Positions 31,035-40,625 of a DNA stretch of 64,000 nucleotides are shown in pieces; the first letter of the stretch is position 1; each line of letters starts with the position of its first letter. The stretch covers positions 1-64,000 of the forward strand of contig NZ_JAXQNN010000004.1 of assembly GCF_034427455.1 (NCBI RefSeq). The letters run 5' to 3'. The stretch comes from Jeotgalibacillus haloalkalitolerans. Lineage in GTDB: Bacteria > Bacillota > Bacilli > Bacillales > Jeotgalibacillaceae. The position numbers and the translations under genes are program-made. The notes under the pieces were generated by a model. It ran no database searches. It was not told the origin of the DNA and worked only from the letters and a program-made list of their open reading frames with translations.

Positions 31035-32048
31035 TTATTTTTTACCTTTTACGTAATCTGCATCAAATAGGAACAATCTCATTAGCAGATAGAGTGAAGG
31101 AATCAGTAAACACAGTCCGAGTATGAATACAATGACAAGCGCTGTACCCATTGTTTCGTTTACTACACTTCCTTCAATCGTGATATACGGGTAAAGAATA
31201 TAAGGCAGATGAGACGCTCCGTAGCCGAAAAACGCAAAGAAGAATTGAAGCATCACCATCAGGAATGCTGTACCATATTTCTTCTTTTGCTTAATTAAAT
31301 AAACTGCTATGAGGAAAAACACAAGCGATAATCCAAACATCCACCAAAGGTCCAGTGCTCTCTCAAAGTGTTCACCATTGTGAGACCGTAATCCTGCAAA
31401 AACCAGAAGACTGGCACCAATTGTAGGTGCACTCCACCAGAGCGCAAACTTTCTCATGATTTCTCTGGAATCTTTATCTTCTGCGCGGTCTGCATAATAC
31501 GTCAGAAAACTTGCACTGATAAATAAAACAGAGACAATCGCTAAGAATACAACACTCCATGAGTATGGGCTTGTAAATAACTCACCCGCAAGAAATGTCA
31601 CACCATTCTCATCTTCAGTCAGGTAACCACCCTCGGAAATTGTTAGTGCAGTTGAGAGAGCTGCAGGGATTAACAGCCCTGTTGCACCATATAAGAATAA
31701 GTAAAGCGTGCTGTCTTTTGAACCGTAATTACCAAATGCATAAAATGACCCTCTGATCGCGATCAGGATAATCGCAACAGATCCGGGCAATAAAAGTGCT
31801 GTTCCATAATAATAAGCAGTATCCGGGAAGAACCCTACCAGTCCAACGAAGAAGAATACAAAGAATACGTTTGTCACTTCCCAGACCGGTGATAGATATC
31901 TGCTGATCAACTTACTCATAATATGTTCTCTTTTTGAGATTCTCGCATAATAAGCGAAGAATCCTGCGCCAAAATCAATAGAGGCGACAATTAAATAACC
32001 ATACAGGAATAACCACAATACAGTAATCCCCAATACTTCTAAACTCAT
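31035..32048 (-). CDS. cydB: Cytochrome bd-type quinol oxidase subunit II
   Basis: 337 residues with eight or nine membrane spans; LYGYLIVASIDFGAGFFAYYAR at the N-terminus is typical of CydB. Partner of CydA in the terminal oxidase that works at low oxygen. GGAAGGAG before the ATG; about 98 bases after cydA, presumably co-transcribed. No cydC/cydD assembly genes of the usual type follow directly. Confidence 0.93.
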   Translation of the reverse strand: MSLEVLGITVLWLFLYGYLIVASIDFGAGFFAYYARISKREHIMSKLISRYLSPVWEVTNVFFVFFFVGLVGFFPDTAYYYGTALLLPGSVAIILIAIRGSFYAFGNYGSKDSTLYLFLYGATGLLIPAALSTALTISEGGYLTEDENGVTFLAGELFTSPYSWSVVFLAIVSVLFISASFLTYYADRAEDKDSREIMRKFALWWSAPTIGASLLVFAGLRSHNGEHFERALDLWWMFGLSLVFFLIAVYLIKQKKKYGTAFLMVMLQFFFAFFGYGASHLPYILYPYITIEGSVVNETMGTALVIVFILGLCLLIPSLYLLMRLFLFDADYVKGKK

Positions 32049-32145
32049 TTAAGTAACTCCTTCCCTCTGGCTTATTTCTTAGTTAAGTATAAGATATGGA
32101 TCAGCAGACGGGGAAAATCCCCGTCCACTGCTTGTGTTCTTCACA

Positions 32146-33492
32146 TTAACTGTCCAGCGTGCCTCCAGGGAAGCGTTTTTCAAGCTCTGCTTCAGGTGGT
32201 CTGTTCTTGAACATTCTGAGTAATACTTTCACACAGAAGAAACCAAGCACCGCATACAGTGCGAGGAACAGACCGAATGCAATACCTACAGAACTTGATG
32301 TAGTAGCAGCTTCATCCACTGTCATAATTCCTCTTAAGATCCATGGCTGTCTGCCGACTTCAGCATAGATCCAGCCAAACTCAATCGCCATCATCGCAAG
32401 CGGCCCGCTTGCAACAATACCCATCAGCAGCAGCTTATTCCATTCATTGAATCGTTTGATGAACATAAACATCACGAACAATCCGGAGATAAATAATGAG
32501 TACATCCCGATACTGACCATCAGATCGAACATGTAGTGGATCCATAGCGGCGGTCTTTCTTCTTCAGGAAACTCATTCAGACCGATAACCTCAGTATCAA
32601 ACGAGTTACCCGCTAGGAAGCTTAACATACCTGGTATCCGAATCTCATTACTGATTTCACCTTCATCATTAATTGTACCGAAAACAATCAGATCCGCATT
32701 AGATTCTGTTTCGAAATGCCATTCAGCAGCAGCAAGTTTTTCAGGCTGTTCCTTAGCAAGGAATTTTGCTGACAGGTCGCCTGCAAGAGCAGTTCCCGCT
32801 GCGAAAATCAGACCTGCAACCATTGTGAGACGGAGTGCTTTTTTGTGATAATCTGTCCCTTTTTTCATCAGAATAATAAAAGCGGTAATAGCAGCCAGAA
32901 TCAAAGCTGATGTCATATAGGCTGATGTAATAACGTGAAACACCTTAGTTGGTGTAGCAGGGTTAAACATCGCTGCCAGCGGGCTGATATTCACTGTTTC
33001 ACCATCAATAATATCAAAGCCCTGAGGCGTATTCATAAATGCATTTACTGTAGTAATAAAGAATGCTGATAGTGATGCCCCGATAACAATTGGAATATTC
33101 AGCAGCCAGTGTAACCAGCGGTTTTTAAATCTGTCCCATGTATACAAATAGATCCCAAGGAAAATTGCTTCAAAGAAGAATGCGAATGTTTCCATAAACA
33201 GCGGAAGTGCAATGACCTGTCCGGCAACCTGCATAAAGCTTGGCCATAGCAGTGAAAGCTGCAGCCCAATCGCCGTACCGGTTACAACCCCTACCGCAAC
33301 CGTAATCGTAAATCCTCTTGCCCAACGTCTGGCAAGAATCAGATAGTGAGGGTCTTTTTTCTTAATACCCATGAATTCGGCTATCGCAATCATTACTGGA
33401 ATCCCAACACCAATGGTGGCAAAAATAACATGGAATATAAGGGTAGTAGCTGTTAACAGCCTACTGAGCGTAACGCCATCTAATTCCAACAT
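32146..33492 (-). CDS. cydA: Cytochrome bd-type quinol oxidase subunit I
   Basis: 448 residues, about nine membrane spans, haem-bearing subunit. LSRLLTATTLIFHVIFATIG holds the N-terminal histidine ligand, and EVGRQPWI near 385 is the conserved GRQPW block. The Q loop is of the short type. ATG at 33492 is chosen for the AGGAGG seven bases upstream; an upstream ATG adds eight residues without a signal. Control by a Rex-type operator at 33597-33614. Confidence 0.95.
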   Translation of the reverse strand: MLELDGVTLSRLLTATTLIFHVIFATIGVGIPVMIAIAEFMGIKKKDPHYLILARRWARGFTITVAVGVVTGTAIGLQLSLLWPSFMQVAGQVIALPLFMETFAFFFEAIFLGIYLYTWDRFKNRWLHWLLNIPIVIGASLSAFFITTVNAFMNTPQGFDIIDGETVNISPLAAMFNPATPTKVFHVITSAYMTSALILAAITAFIILMKKGTDYHKKALRLTMVAGLIFAAGTALAGDLSAKFLAKEQPEKLAAAEWHFETESNADLIVFGTINDEGEISNEIRIPGMLSFLAGNSFDTEVIGLNEFPEEERPPLWIHYMFDLMVSIGMYSLFISGLFVMFMFIKRFNEWNKLLLMGIVASGPLAMMAIEFGWIYAEVGRQPWILRGIMTVDEAATTSSSVGIAFGLFLALYAVLGFFCVKVLLRMFKNRPPEAELEKRFPGGTLDS

Positions 33493-33596
33493 GATTCCCC
33501 TCCTAAAAAACTTCATACTTGTAAATTTACTATATCACTGTTCCCCAAACATTTTACAACATTAACTGTGTATGTGATATGTTGAACATGAACAAT

Positions 33597-33614
33597 TTGT
33601 GACATCCTTCACAA
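33597..33614 (-). promoter_or_regulatory. Rex-type operator of cydAB
   Basis: TTGTGACATCCTTCACAA: perfect TTGTGA-N6-TCACAA dyad. This is the classical redox-sensor Rex site, and cydAB is a known Rex target in Gram-positives. It begins about six bases downstream of the predicted transcription start, a blocking position. Confidence 0.88.
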
Positions 33615-33626
33615 AGGTTTGAATTC

Positions 33627-33655
33627 AGTATATCCGCGTTCAGAATATATTTCAA
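33627..33655 (-). promoter_or_regulatory. Sigma-A promoter of cydAB
   Basis: TTGAAA and TATACT with 17 bases between, just upstream of the Rex-type operator. It gives a leader of about 125 bases. Confidence 0.75.
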
Positions 33656-33789
33656 TTCAGAGTACTTTATTCTAATGTAAAAATTTCAGCACCTGTTCAT
33701 TTTATAGACAAAAACTGACCAGAAAGTTAACCTGATCAGCTTTTGTTGAAGGTTTGAAAAGATCGACAAAGTATCGAAAGAAATAGAAA
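33656..33789. other. Gene-free stretch between cydA promoter and repeat copy C
   Basis: AT-rich; contains TGATCAGCTTTT-type partial palindromes but no gene or complete promoter that I trust. Confidence 0.4.
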
Positions 33790-33910
33790 GTGCCGGATCA
33801 TTCCGAAGACTCCTGCGGAAAACGATCGAGAGAGACCCCGAAGGGCAGTGGTTTTCTGCCCAAGGAGGCTCGAACGTTCGTCCGCGGAAAGCGAAGGAAT
33901 GATCCGGCAC
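33790..33910 (-). repeat. Dispersed GC-rich inverted repeat, copy C
   Basis: 121 bases closed by perfect 15-base arms (GTGCCGGATCATTCC and complement). Reading the minus strand it carries CGCTTTCCGCGGA, GAGCCTCCTTGGGC, CGGGGTCTC and CGCAGGAGTC in the same order as the other copies. It lies between yknV-like and cydA genes. Confidence 0.85.
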
Positions 33911-33945
33911 GGTTTATAAGGTTCAACAATCTGATCAGATTGTTA

Positions 33946-35766
33946 TCATCCTGTATTCTGCTGCATGGTGAACTGCGAATGAACGAGCCCCTGATAAATA
34001 CCTTTATGCTTCATTAATTCATCATGGTTTCCGCTCTCCATCAGGTTCCCGTGATCAAGCACATAGATTCTGTCTGCATCACGGATTGTTGAAAGACGAT
34101 GCGCAATAATAATAGCGGTTCTTCCTTTCAGCAAGGTTGCCAATGCTTTTTGAATGACCACTTCTGTTTCTGTATCAATTGAAGCAGTAGCTTCATCGAG
34201 AATAATAATTCTTGGATCTGCAAGCAGCGCTCTTGCAAATGAAATCAGCTGACGCTCTCCAACTGATAAAATATTTCCTCGTTCTTCAACCTCTGTATCA
34301 TATCCTTTAGGCAGCTTCTGAATAAATCCGTGTGCACCAACCGCTTTAGCTGCTTCAATCAGCTGCTCATCCGTGGCGTGCGGGAAACCGAAACGGATAT
34401 TATCCTTAATTGTACCTGAGAATATAAACGTATCCTGAAGAACAATCGAAATCTGTGAACGCAGACTTCTGAGCGACACATCCCGTAAATCATGTCCATC
34501 CATCTTAATCGAGCCCGCTGTCGGATCATAAAAGCGTGTCACCATATTGGCAATCGTTGTCTTCCCTGAACCTGTATGGCCGACCAGTGCAATCGTTTCA
34601 CCCGCCTTAATATCAAGGTTGATCCCGTTCAGCGCCTTCCTGTCTCCCGAATATGCAAAATCAACCTGGTCAAACTCAATATCACCTTTGATTTTCTCAA
34701 GTTCGACTGCATGTTTCTTTTCAGCGACATTTGGCTGTTCATCTAAAAACTCAAAGATTCTTTCTGATGAAGCCATCCCCATCAGCAGCTGGTTATACAC
34801 CATCCCAAGTCTTGAGATCGGCTCCCAGAACATTCCGATTAAAAAGGCAAATGTAACAAATTCCCCGATCTCAAGATTACCTCCCTGAATCAGAGTTGCA
34901 CCATACCAGATCAAAATTGCTGAACCGACTGCATTCGTCATTTCAACTAGCGGTCTGAATGTGGCATTTTTCTTTGTCGCATCTCTCCAGCTGTCAAAGG
35001 TTTCATGGTTAACACCCTGGAAATACTGGGCATTTTCTTTTTCCTGGGTGAATGACTGGGTAATTCTCATCCCCTGCAGACTTTCGTTCAGATGCGAATT
35101 CAGCTTGGACTGCTTCAGACGTACTGTTTGCCACGAACGTCTGATCTTTTTACGCAGCTTCGTTGAAATAAAGAACATTGCAGGAAGGACAATCATGACT
35201 GCCATTGCCAGCTCCGGACTGATTGTAAACAGGACAATAAAGATCCCGATCAGCATAAGGATATCCATCAGCAGGTTAATCACACCGTTCGTAAATAACT
35301 CCTGAAGTGAATTAATATCATTCATAATTCTTACAAGGATTGAACCGGCTGATCTCTGATCGAAGAAGCGGTTACTCAGCCACTGAACATGTGTAAAAAG
35401 ATGCTTACGCAAATCATAAATTACACTTTGACCAAGAATATTCATCCATTTGATCCTGAATACATTCGCGATGTAATTAATGATATAAAGTCCCGCGATG
35501 ACTCCGACAAGCTGCATCAGCAGGTCCCCGTCTCTGCCGGCAATTGCTTCATCAATGACATACATCCCGATCAGAATTGGTATCACAAGTCTCACTGCTG
35601 TCGTGATCAGGACCATGATGATTGATAACGGGAGAAGCTTTTTTGAATAAGGCTTCAGATATCTCAGCAGTCTCCAGAGCTGCAGCCAGTTAAATGGTTT
35701 TTCAATTACCTGATCGGTGGAGTATTTAAATCTGTTTTGAATCCTCTTTTGTGCTTCGCTATTCAT
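33946..35766 (-). CDS. yknV: ABC exporter half-transporter, YknV-like
   Basis: 606 residues: six-span membrane domain (about 45-330) and ATPase domain (about 365-600). Walker A GHTGSGKTT, Walker B IIILDEATA with catalytic Glu, but the signature is LSVGERQ rather than LSGGQ. ATG 35766 is chosen because GAGGTGA overlaps the stop of the preceding gene; the frame opens earlier without a signal. With the upstream gene it should form a heterodimeric exporter of drugs, lipids or peptides. The symbol rests on region and length; other exporter pairs are possible. Confidence 0.8.
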   Translation of the reverse strand: MNSEAQKRIQNRFKYSTDQVIEKPFNWLQLWRLLRYLKPYSKKLLPLSIIMVLITTAVRLVIPILIGMYVIDEAIAGRDGDLLMQLVGVIAGLYIINYIANVFRIKWMNILGQSVIYDLRKHLFTHVQWLSNRFFDQRSAGSILVRIMNDINSLQELFTNGVINLLMDILMLIGIFIVLFTISPELAMAVMIVLPAMFFISTKLRKKIRRSWQTVRLKQSKLNSHLNESLQGMRITQSFTQEKENAQYFQGVNHETFDSWRDATKKNATFRPLVEMTNAVGSAILIWYGATLIQGGNLEIGEFVTFAFLIGMFWEPISRLGMVYNQLLMGMASSERIFEFLDEQPNVAEKKHAVELEKIKGDIEFDQVDFAYSGDRKALNGINLDIKAGETIALVGHTGSGKTTIANMVTRFYDPTAGSIKMDGHDLRDVSLRSLRSQISIVLQDTFIFSGTIKDNIRFGFPHATDEQLIEAAKAVGAHGFIQKLPKGYDTEVEERGNILSVGERQLISFARALLADPRIIILDEATASIDTETEVVIQKALATLLKGRTAIIIAHRLSTIRDADRIYVLDHGNLMESGNHDELMKHKGIYQGLVHSQFTMQQNTG

Positions 35767-35770
35767 CTTT

Positions 35771-37525
35771 TCACCTCGTTCCCGTTGCAGAAAGTGATTT
35801 CTGATCTTTATACTGGATGTCATAAATTCTCTTGTATTGTCCTTCAAGTCCGATTAATTCGTCATGTGTTCCGCGATGGGTGATCTCCCCGTTATCAAAC
35901 ACAAAAATCTCATCTGCATGCTTTAAAGAAGAAATACGGTGGGCAATAATAAATGTCGTCCGCCCCTTCATGACTTCCTTCAATGCTTTCTGGATTTTAA
36001 ATTCTGTCTGCATATCAACTGCACTTGTTGCATCATCAAGAATTAAAATACTCGGGTCAAGACAGATTGCACGTGCAATTGCAATCCTCTGCTTTTGTCC
36101 GCCTGACAGACCGAGTCCTCTTTCTCCAAGCATCGTATCGTAACCTTCAGGCATTTCCATAATGAAATCATGAGCTTCAGCTTTCTTCGCTGCATCAATG
36201 ATTTCATCCATTGTAGCTTCAGGTCTTCCAAAAGCAATATTTGCTTTAATCGTTGATGAAAACAGAAATGATTCCTGAAGCACGAACCCTACATTTTTAC
36301 GCAGGGATCTCAGCTTATAATCACTTACTTCCTTCCCATCTATCATGACTGATCCTTCTGTAGGCTCATAAAACCTGGTCATAAGCTGCGTCACACTTGT
36401 TTTCCCTGATCCGGTAGCGCCGATTAACCCGACTGTCTTTCCACTATCAACCTTAAACGATACATTGTTAATCGCTTTTTCATCATCAGCGGTATATTGA
36501 AGTGTCACGTTTTTAAATTCCACTTCTCCTGAAGAGCGTGTCATATCAATTGCATCCGGCTTTTCTTTAATGGTCTCCTCTGCCTCAAGAATCTCAAGTA
36601 AACGTTCACCTGAAGCCTTTGATTGTGAAAACTGATTAATAGTAAAGCCAAGGTTCATAATCGGCCAGATAATAAATCCGACAAGGCTGTAAAAGGCTGT
36701 AAGCTCACCAGCTGTCAGGCTGTCATTGACGACAAGGTATCCACCGTAACCAAGAAGCATAATCACGCTGACGTTTCCTAAGAATTCCATGAGCGGGAAA
36801 TACTTTGCCCACACATCTGAAGTAAATAGGTACTTTTCTTTGTAATCCTGATTCGAACTGTTGAATTTATTAATCTGGTGCTCTTCCCTCGATAATGACT
36901 TTACTGTGTTGATCCCGCTGATATTTTCCTGCACATTTGTATTCAGCTTCCCAAACGATTTTCTGACACCCCTGAATGCCGGGTGTACTTTCTGGTCGAA
37001 TTTGTATACAGCAATTGCAAGAAATGGAATAGAGAGCATCGTAACAATGGTTAAAGGAACTGAGTAATAAAGCATAACGCCTGTTGTGACAACTAACAAA
37101 AGCACAAGTCTGATCAGTTCCGCAAACCCGAATGAAAGGAAAAAGCGGAACCCTTCCACATCCGCAGTCAGTCTGGACATGATATCACCGGTTTTTGCAT
37201 TGTCATAATACTGAAACGGCAGGCTCTGAAGCTTGTCATAAAGCTTTTCACGAAGGTCATAGACTGCAATGATGCCAAATAAATCTCCATTATACTGGGA
37301 AATAAACGTTGCAACCCCCTTCACTGCCATGATCGCAATAAATCCAAATGCCAGATATGGAATCAGATTATATCTGCCTTCTCCTACAACATCATCAATT
37401 GTAATCTGCAATATAATTGGATAAACAATTGTAATCAGCGTCATCACAAATAAGAAAATAATTGATAGTATAAAGTGGCGTTTATGAGGCCAGTAAAATT
37501 CTTTTAACTTTTTAAACACATCCAT
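35771..37525 (-). CDS. yknU: ABC exporter half-transporter, YknU-like
   Basis: 584 residues with the same layout: membrane domain about 15-310, ATPase domain about 340-570. Walker A GATGSGKTS and signature LSGGQKQR are standard, but Walker B ends LILDDATSAVD, with Asp in place of the catalytic Glu. Together with the altered signature of the partner, this predicts one canonical and one degenerate ATP site. Stop is four bases before the partner's ATG. Confidence 0.8.
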   Translation of the reverse strand: MDVFKKLKEFYWPHKRHFILSIIFLFVMTLITIVYPIILQITIDDVVGEGRYNLIPYLAFGFIAIMAVKGVATFISQYNGDLFGIIAVYDLREKLYDKLQSLPFQYYDNAKTGDIMSRLTADVEGFRFFLSFGFAELIRLVLLLVVTTGVMLYYSVPLTIVTMLSIPFLAIAVYKFDQKVHPAFRGVRKSFGKLNTNVQENISGINTVKSLSREEHQINKFNSSNQDYKEKYLFTSDVWAKYFPLMEFLGNVSVIMLLGYGGYLVVNDSLTAGELTAFYSLVGFIIWPIMNLGFTINQFSQSKASGERLLEILEAEETIKEKPDAIDMTRSSGEVEFKNVTLQYTADDEKAINNVSFKVDSGKTVGLIGATGSGKTSVTQLMTRFYEPTEGSVMIDGKEVSDYKLRSLRKNVGFVLQESFLFSSTIKANIAFGRPEATMDEIIDAAKKAEAHDFIMEMPEGYDTMLGERGLGLSGGQKQRIAIARAICLDPSILILDDATSAVDMQTEFKIQKALKEVMKGRTTFIIAHRISSLKHADEIFVFDNGEITHRGTHDELIGLEGQYKRIYDIQYKDQKSLSATGTR

Positions 37526-37659
37526 CGTTTATCCCTCCTTTTCAAATTCCTTCTATATAAATAGACACCTATTAAATATATCGGTTTTCGAAATATTTTT
37601 CCACCTTTATTTGAATTTTTTCTCATTTCTTACTATTGTCATTGTATCTACCCGAAAAT

Positions 37660-37688
37660 AAAAAAAGATCAGCCCGCAGGCTGATCTT
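37660..37688 (-). terminator. Terminator of ykuU
   Basis: AGATCAGCC / GGCTGATCT stem, 4-base loop, followed by seven U on the minus strand. Confidence 0.92.
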
Positions 37689-37704
37689 TCATCGTTCATT
37701 TGGA

Positions 37705-38247
37705 TTAAAGTGTTTTTTGACCCGGCTTCCAGTTTGCTGGGCAAAGTCCACCAGTTTGAAGTGCCTGAAGTACACGAAGTGTTTCGTCTACGTCACGGCC
37801 GATGTTGTTGTGAAATACTGTCTGATACATAAGCTCGCCTTCAGGGCTGATGATGTAAAGTCCGCGAAGTGCAACACCTTCATCTTCAATCAGTACGCCA
37901 TATTCGCGTGAAACCTGATGATTCGTATCAGCTGCAAGTGGATAGTTCAGATCACCAAGACCATTGTCTTTGCGCTGTGTATTGATCCATGCAAGGTGTG
38001 TGTGGATTGTATCAGTAGAAACTCCGATTACCTCAGCATCAAGGTCTTCGAATTCGTCATAACGGTCTGACATTGCAGTGATTTCTGTTGGACATACAAA
38101 AGTGAAGTCCATTGGATAGAAGAATAAAACTGTCCATTTATCTTCTTTCATGTTTTGTTCAAGGCTTACTTTTCCAAATTCTTTGTTAGCAAGTACTGCA
38201 TCCATTTCAAATCTTGGCGCCTGCTTGCCTACCATACGTTCTGCCAT
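37705..38247 (-). CDS. ykuU: 2-Cys peroxiredoxin YkuU
   Basis: 180 residues, almost the exact length and start (MAERMVGKQAPRFEM) of B. subtilis YkuU. Peroxidatic cysteine in FTFVCPTEI near residue 52 and resolving cysteine in GGLCPANW near 169. Reduces peroxides with a thioredoxin-like partner, for which YkuV (54193) is a candidate. The frame opens 33 codons earlier, but that part has no family likeness and lies over the promoter. Confidence 0.95.
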   Translation of the reverse strand: MAERMVGKQAPRFEMDAVLANKEFGKVSLEQNMKEDKWTVLFFYPMDFTFVCPTEITAMSDRYDEFEDLDAEVIGVSTDTIHTHLAWINTQRKDNGLGDLNYPLAADTNHQVSREYGVLIEDEGVALRGLYIISPEGELMYQTVFHNNIGRDVDETLRVLQALQTGGLCPANWKPGQKTL

Positions 38248-38317
38248 CAAAAATCCCTCCAGATAAAAATACATTTTGGAACGGTAAAACCGATTCCCTT
38301 TAAAACTCACGATTCTC

Positions 38318-38346
38318 ATGATAATATACTGCATTTGAATAGTCAA
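38318..38346 (-). promoter_or_regulatory. Promoter of ykuU
   Basis: TTGACT and TATCAT with 17 bases between. The -10 region lies in TTATCATGAGAATC, which has a loose likeness to a Fur/PerR-type dyad but is not a convincing match. Confidence 0.6.
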
Positions 38347-38462
38347 TTTTATTAAAGAATTAGTGTAATTCGGTAAAGAATTCTTGATTCAAGTTTTCAC
38401 GTTTGTTATAAGGGTATAGTGGGATGATAGACCAGCATGTTCACGAGAAAGGATGACAGTCA

Positions 38463-39326
38463 TTGGATTATTTGTTTAACTTAAGCGCACTTGGCGCAAG
38501 GCTTGCTGAATATGAATGGGGTGCCCTGTTCATCGAAATCGGGATTGTTGCATTAAAATTAATAGGGATCCTGATTGTATACTTAATCGTCAGAGCGATT
38601 GGTAACAGAGTGCTATCAGGTATTTTTGCTAAATACGAGAGCAAAGAGAATATTTCGGTCGGCAGAGCCCGTACATTAGAAAGCCTAACCAAAAATGTAT
38701 TTGGCTATGCATTACTCTTTATATTAATTGTAACCATTTTACAGCTTGTAAATATCGATGTGACAGCGCTGATTGCTGGTGCTGGAATCGTCGGACTTGC
38801 AATCGGATTTGGTGCCCAGGGGCTTGTAAGTGACGTAGTAACAGGATTCTTTATTCTGCTCGAAAAGCAGATTGATGTCGGTGATTATATTACAACCGGA
38901 GAGTTCTCAGGAATTTGTGAAGAGGTAGGCCTGAGACAGACAAAGATCAGAGGATTTGACGGCACACTTCACTTTGTACCTAACCGTGAAATTACGAGCA
39001 TGAGTAATCACTCACGCGGTAATATGCGCGCAATGATTGATATTGGTATTTCATACGATGATGATATTGATAAAGCGATCAAGGTTCTCCAGGACGTGTG
39101 TGATGAAGTAGCAGCTTCAAATACCGCAATTCTGGACGGACCTAACGTAGTCGGTGTTCAGGAGCTTGGATCATCTGACGTTGTGATCCGTGTCATTGGG
39201 CAGACGGCTAATATGGAACAGTGGGCTGTTGAGAGAGAGCTAAGGAAAGCAATGAAAGAAGCACTTGACCGCAACGGCATTGAGATTCCGTATCCGCATC
39301 AGGTATATGTTCAAAAAGAAGCGTAA
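38463..39326 (+). CDS. ykuT: MscS family mechanosensitive channel, YkuT-like
   Basis: 287 residues: membrane spans at about 22-46, 75-95 and the pore-lining helix from about 102 (GAGIVGLAIGFGAQGLVSDV), then the beta domain (LLEKQIDVGDYI) and alpha/beta C-terminal domain. Releases solutes when turgor rises. TTG start with AAAGGATG about ten bases upstream. Divergent from ykuU. Confidence 0.92.
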   Translation: MDYLFNLSALGARLAEYEWGALFIEIGIVALKLIGILIVYLIVRAIGNRVLSGIFAKYESKENISVGRARTLESLTKNVFGYALLFILIVTILQLVNIDVTALIAGAGIVGLAIGFGAQGLVSDVVTGFFILLEKQIDVGDYITTGEFSGICEEVGLRQTKIRGFDGTLHFVPNREITSMSNHSRGNMRAMIDIGISYDDDIDKAIKVLQDVCDEVAASNTAILDGPNVVGVQELGSSDVVIRVIGQTANMEQWAVERELRKAMKEALDRNGIEIPYPHQVYVQKEA

Positions 39327-39329
39327 TGT

Positions 39330-39362
39330 AAAGAGCCTGGGACACTGTCCCAGGCTCTTTAA
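39330..39362 (+). terminator. Terminator of the mscS-like gene
   Basis: AAAGAGCCTGGGACA / TGTCCCAGGCTCTTT, perfect stem, right after the stop; arms are similar to the hairpin at 933-970. Confidence 0.9.
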
Positions 39363-39413
39363 TTGTATCGCTGCACTTCACTTACAGCAAAAAATTTAGT
39401 ATTTTACCAGCTT

Positions 39414-40547
39414 CTATTGCTTTGTCACTGCGTTTTTACTTCTCAAATAATCTGTAATGAAGCTGATTGCCGGTTCAATCGCTTGCTCATCCGGATTAAG
39501 CTTTGAATGATGCAGACCATACTCAGACCCTACGCCGAGCCAGAACATGAATCCAGGGATTTCTTTAAGGAAATAACCAAAGTCTTCTCCTGTCATCGCT
39601 TTTTCACATTCAATACACTTAATACCCTGATGGTTTTCTGCAAACGTCATAAAGTCTTCAGTCAGCTGATGGTCATTGTACACCATATAATAAGGCTGAT
39701 TAAACTCCACCCTCACTTCACAGTCAAATGCTAATGCGATACCGTCACAAATTGCCTTTACCCTCGTTTTTAATGTTTCCATGACATCCGGATCCAGACT
39801 TCTCATTGTTCCATTTAATTCAGCGGTTTCAGCAATAATGTTTCCGATGGTTCCCGCTTCGAGCTTCCCTACCGTTACAACCGCACTGTTCAGCGGGTCA
39901 ATTGATCTGGAGACAATTGACTGCAATTGTGTGATCAGATGCGCACCAGCAACAATCATGTCTTTTGTTTTATGTGGATATGCCGCATGTCCGCCTTTTC
40001 CGGTCAGGGTAATTTTCAGTTCTGAAGTATTAGCAAAGAGAAGCCCTTTTTTCACGGCTATTTCTCCTGCCTGATATTCAGGTGCAATGTGAAGCCCCAT
40101 TATCTCATCCGGCATCCACTCTTTCATTTCCTGTGAATGCAGCATACGCTCCGCTCCGCCTGGTCCTTCTTCTGCAGGCTGAAAAATGAACAGAATATTG
40201 TCATGTAACGGTTCGTTCGCAACAGTAGAAAGTACCCCAAGTGCGATACTCATATGAAAGTCATGTCCACATGCGTGCATGAACCCCTGATGCTCTGATG
40301 TAAATGGGAGTCCGGTCTGTTCTGTAATCGGCAGACCGTCTATATCAGTTCTGTAAGCCAGTGTCCTTGGCGAATTCCCTTTTCCTCTAACCAGCACGAA
40401 GATTCCCGTTTCCCATTTCTTGATCGAGAGGTGATCCTGCGGCAATTTTTCTATAAAGTTAAGCAGATATTGCTGGGTTTTGAATTCCTGATATCCGACT
40501 TCAGGAATTTTATGAAGGTCTCTGCGGACCTGGATAAATGATTCCAT
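39414..40547 (-). CDS. dapL: N-acetyldiaminopimelate deacetylase
   Basis: 377-residue M20-type amidohydrolase, YkuR in B. subtilis, which frees LL-diaminopimelate from its N-acetyl form. Metal-site motifs HACGHDFHM near 98 and [10 protein letters not shown] near 130, with HIAPEYQAG near 160. ATG at 40547 is chosen for AAAGGTG seven bases upstream and the family-like start [16 protein letters not shown]. Lies downstream of dapH; the hairpin between them may give less dapL than dapH. Confidence 0.9.
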   Translation of the reverse strand: MESFIQVRRDLHKIPEVGYQEFKTQQYLLNFIEKLPQDHLSIKKWETGIFVLVRGKGNSPRTLAYRTDIDGLPITEQTGLPFTSEHQGFMHACGHDFHMSIALGVLSTVANEPLHDNILFIFQPAEEGPGGAERMLHSQEMKEWMPDEIMGLHIAPEYQAGEIAVKKGLLFANTSELKITLTGKGGHAAYPHKTKDMIVAGAHLITQLQSIVSRSIDPLNSAVVTVGKLEAGTIGNIIAETAELNGTMRSLDPDVMETLKTRVKAICDGIALAFDCEVRVEFNQPYYMVYNDHQLTEDFMTFAENHQGIKCIECEKAMTGEDFGYFLKEIPGFMFWLGVGSEYGLHHSKLNPDEQAIEPAISFITDYLRSKNAVTKQ

Positions 40548-40584
40548 TTTAATGCACCTTTCCAACCTGTAGTTTTTAATCATG

Positions 40585-40616
40585 AAAAAAACGCAGAATG
40601 TCATCTGCGTTTTTTA
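40585..40616 (-). terminator. Hairpin between dapH and dapL
   Basis: AAACGCAGA / TCTGCGTTT stem with U runs, located after the dapH stop and before the dapL start on the same strand; a strong terminator by shape, so dapL may depend on read-through or its own promoter. Confidence 0.8.
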
Positions 40617-40625
40617 AAGCAGCTA

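Noticed and set aside
33925-33944. Perfect palindrome AACAATCTGATCAGATTGTT after the yknV-like gene
   Set aside because: Could be a weak terminator or operator, but there is no U run and no promoter near it, so no function is assigned.
38311-38335. Fur/PerR-like sequence at the ykuU promoter
   Set aside because: Only a partial dyad (TTATCATGAGAATC); too many mismatches to either consensus to claim.
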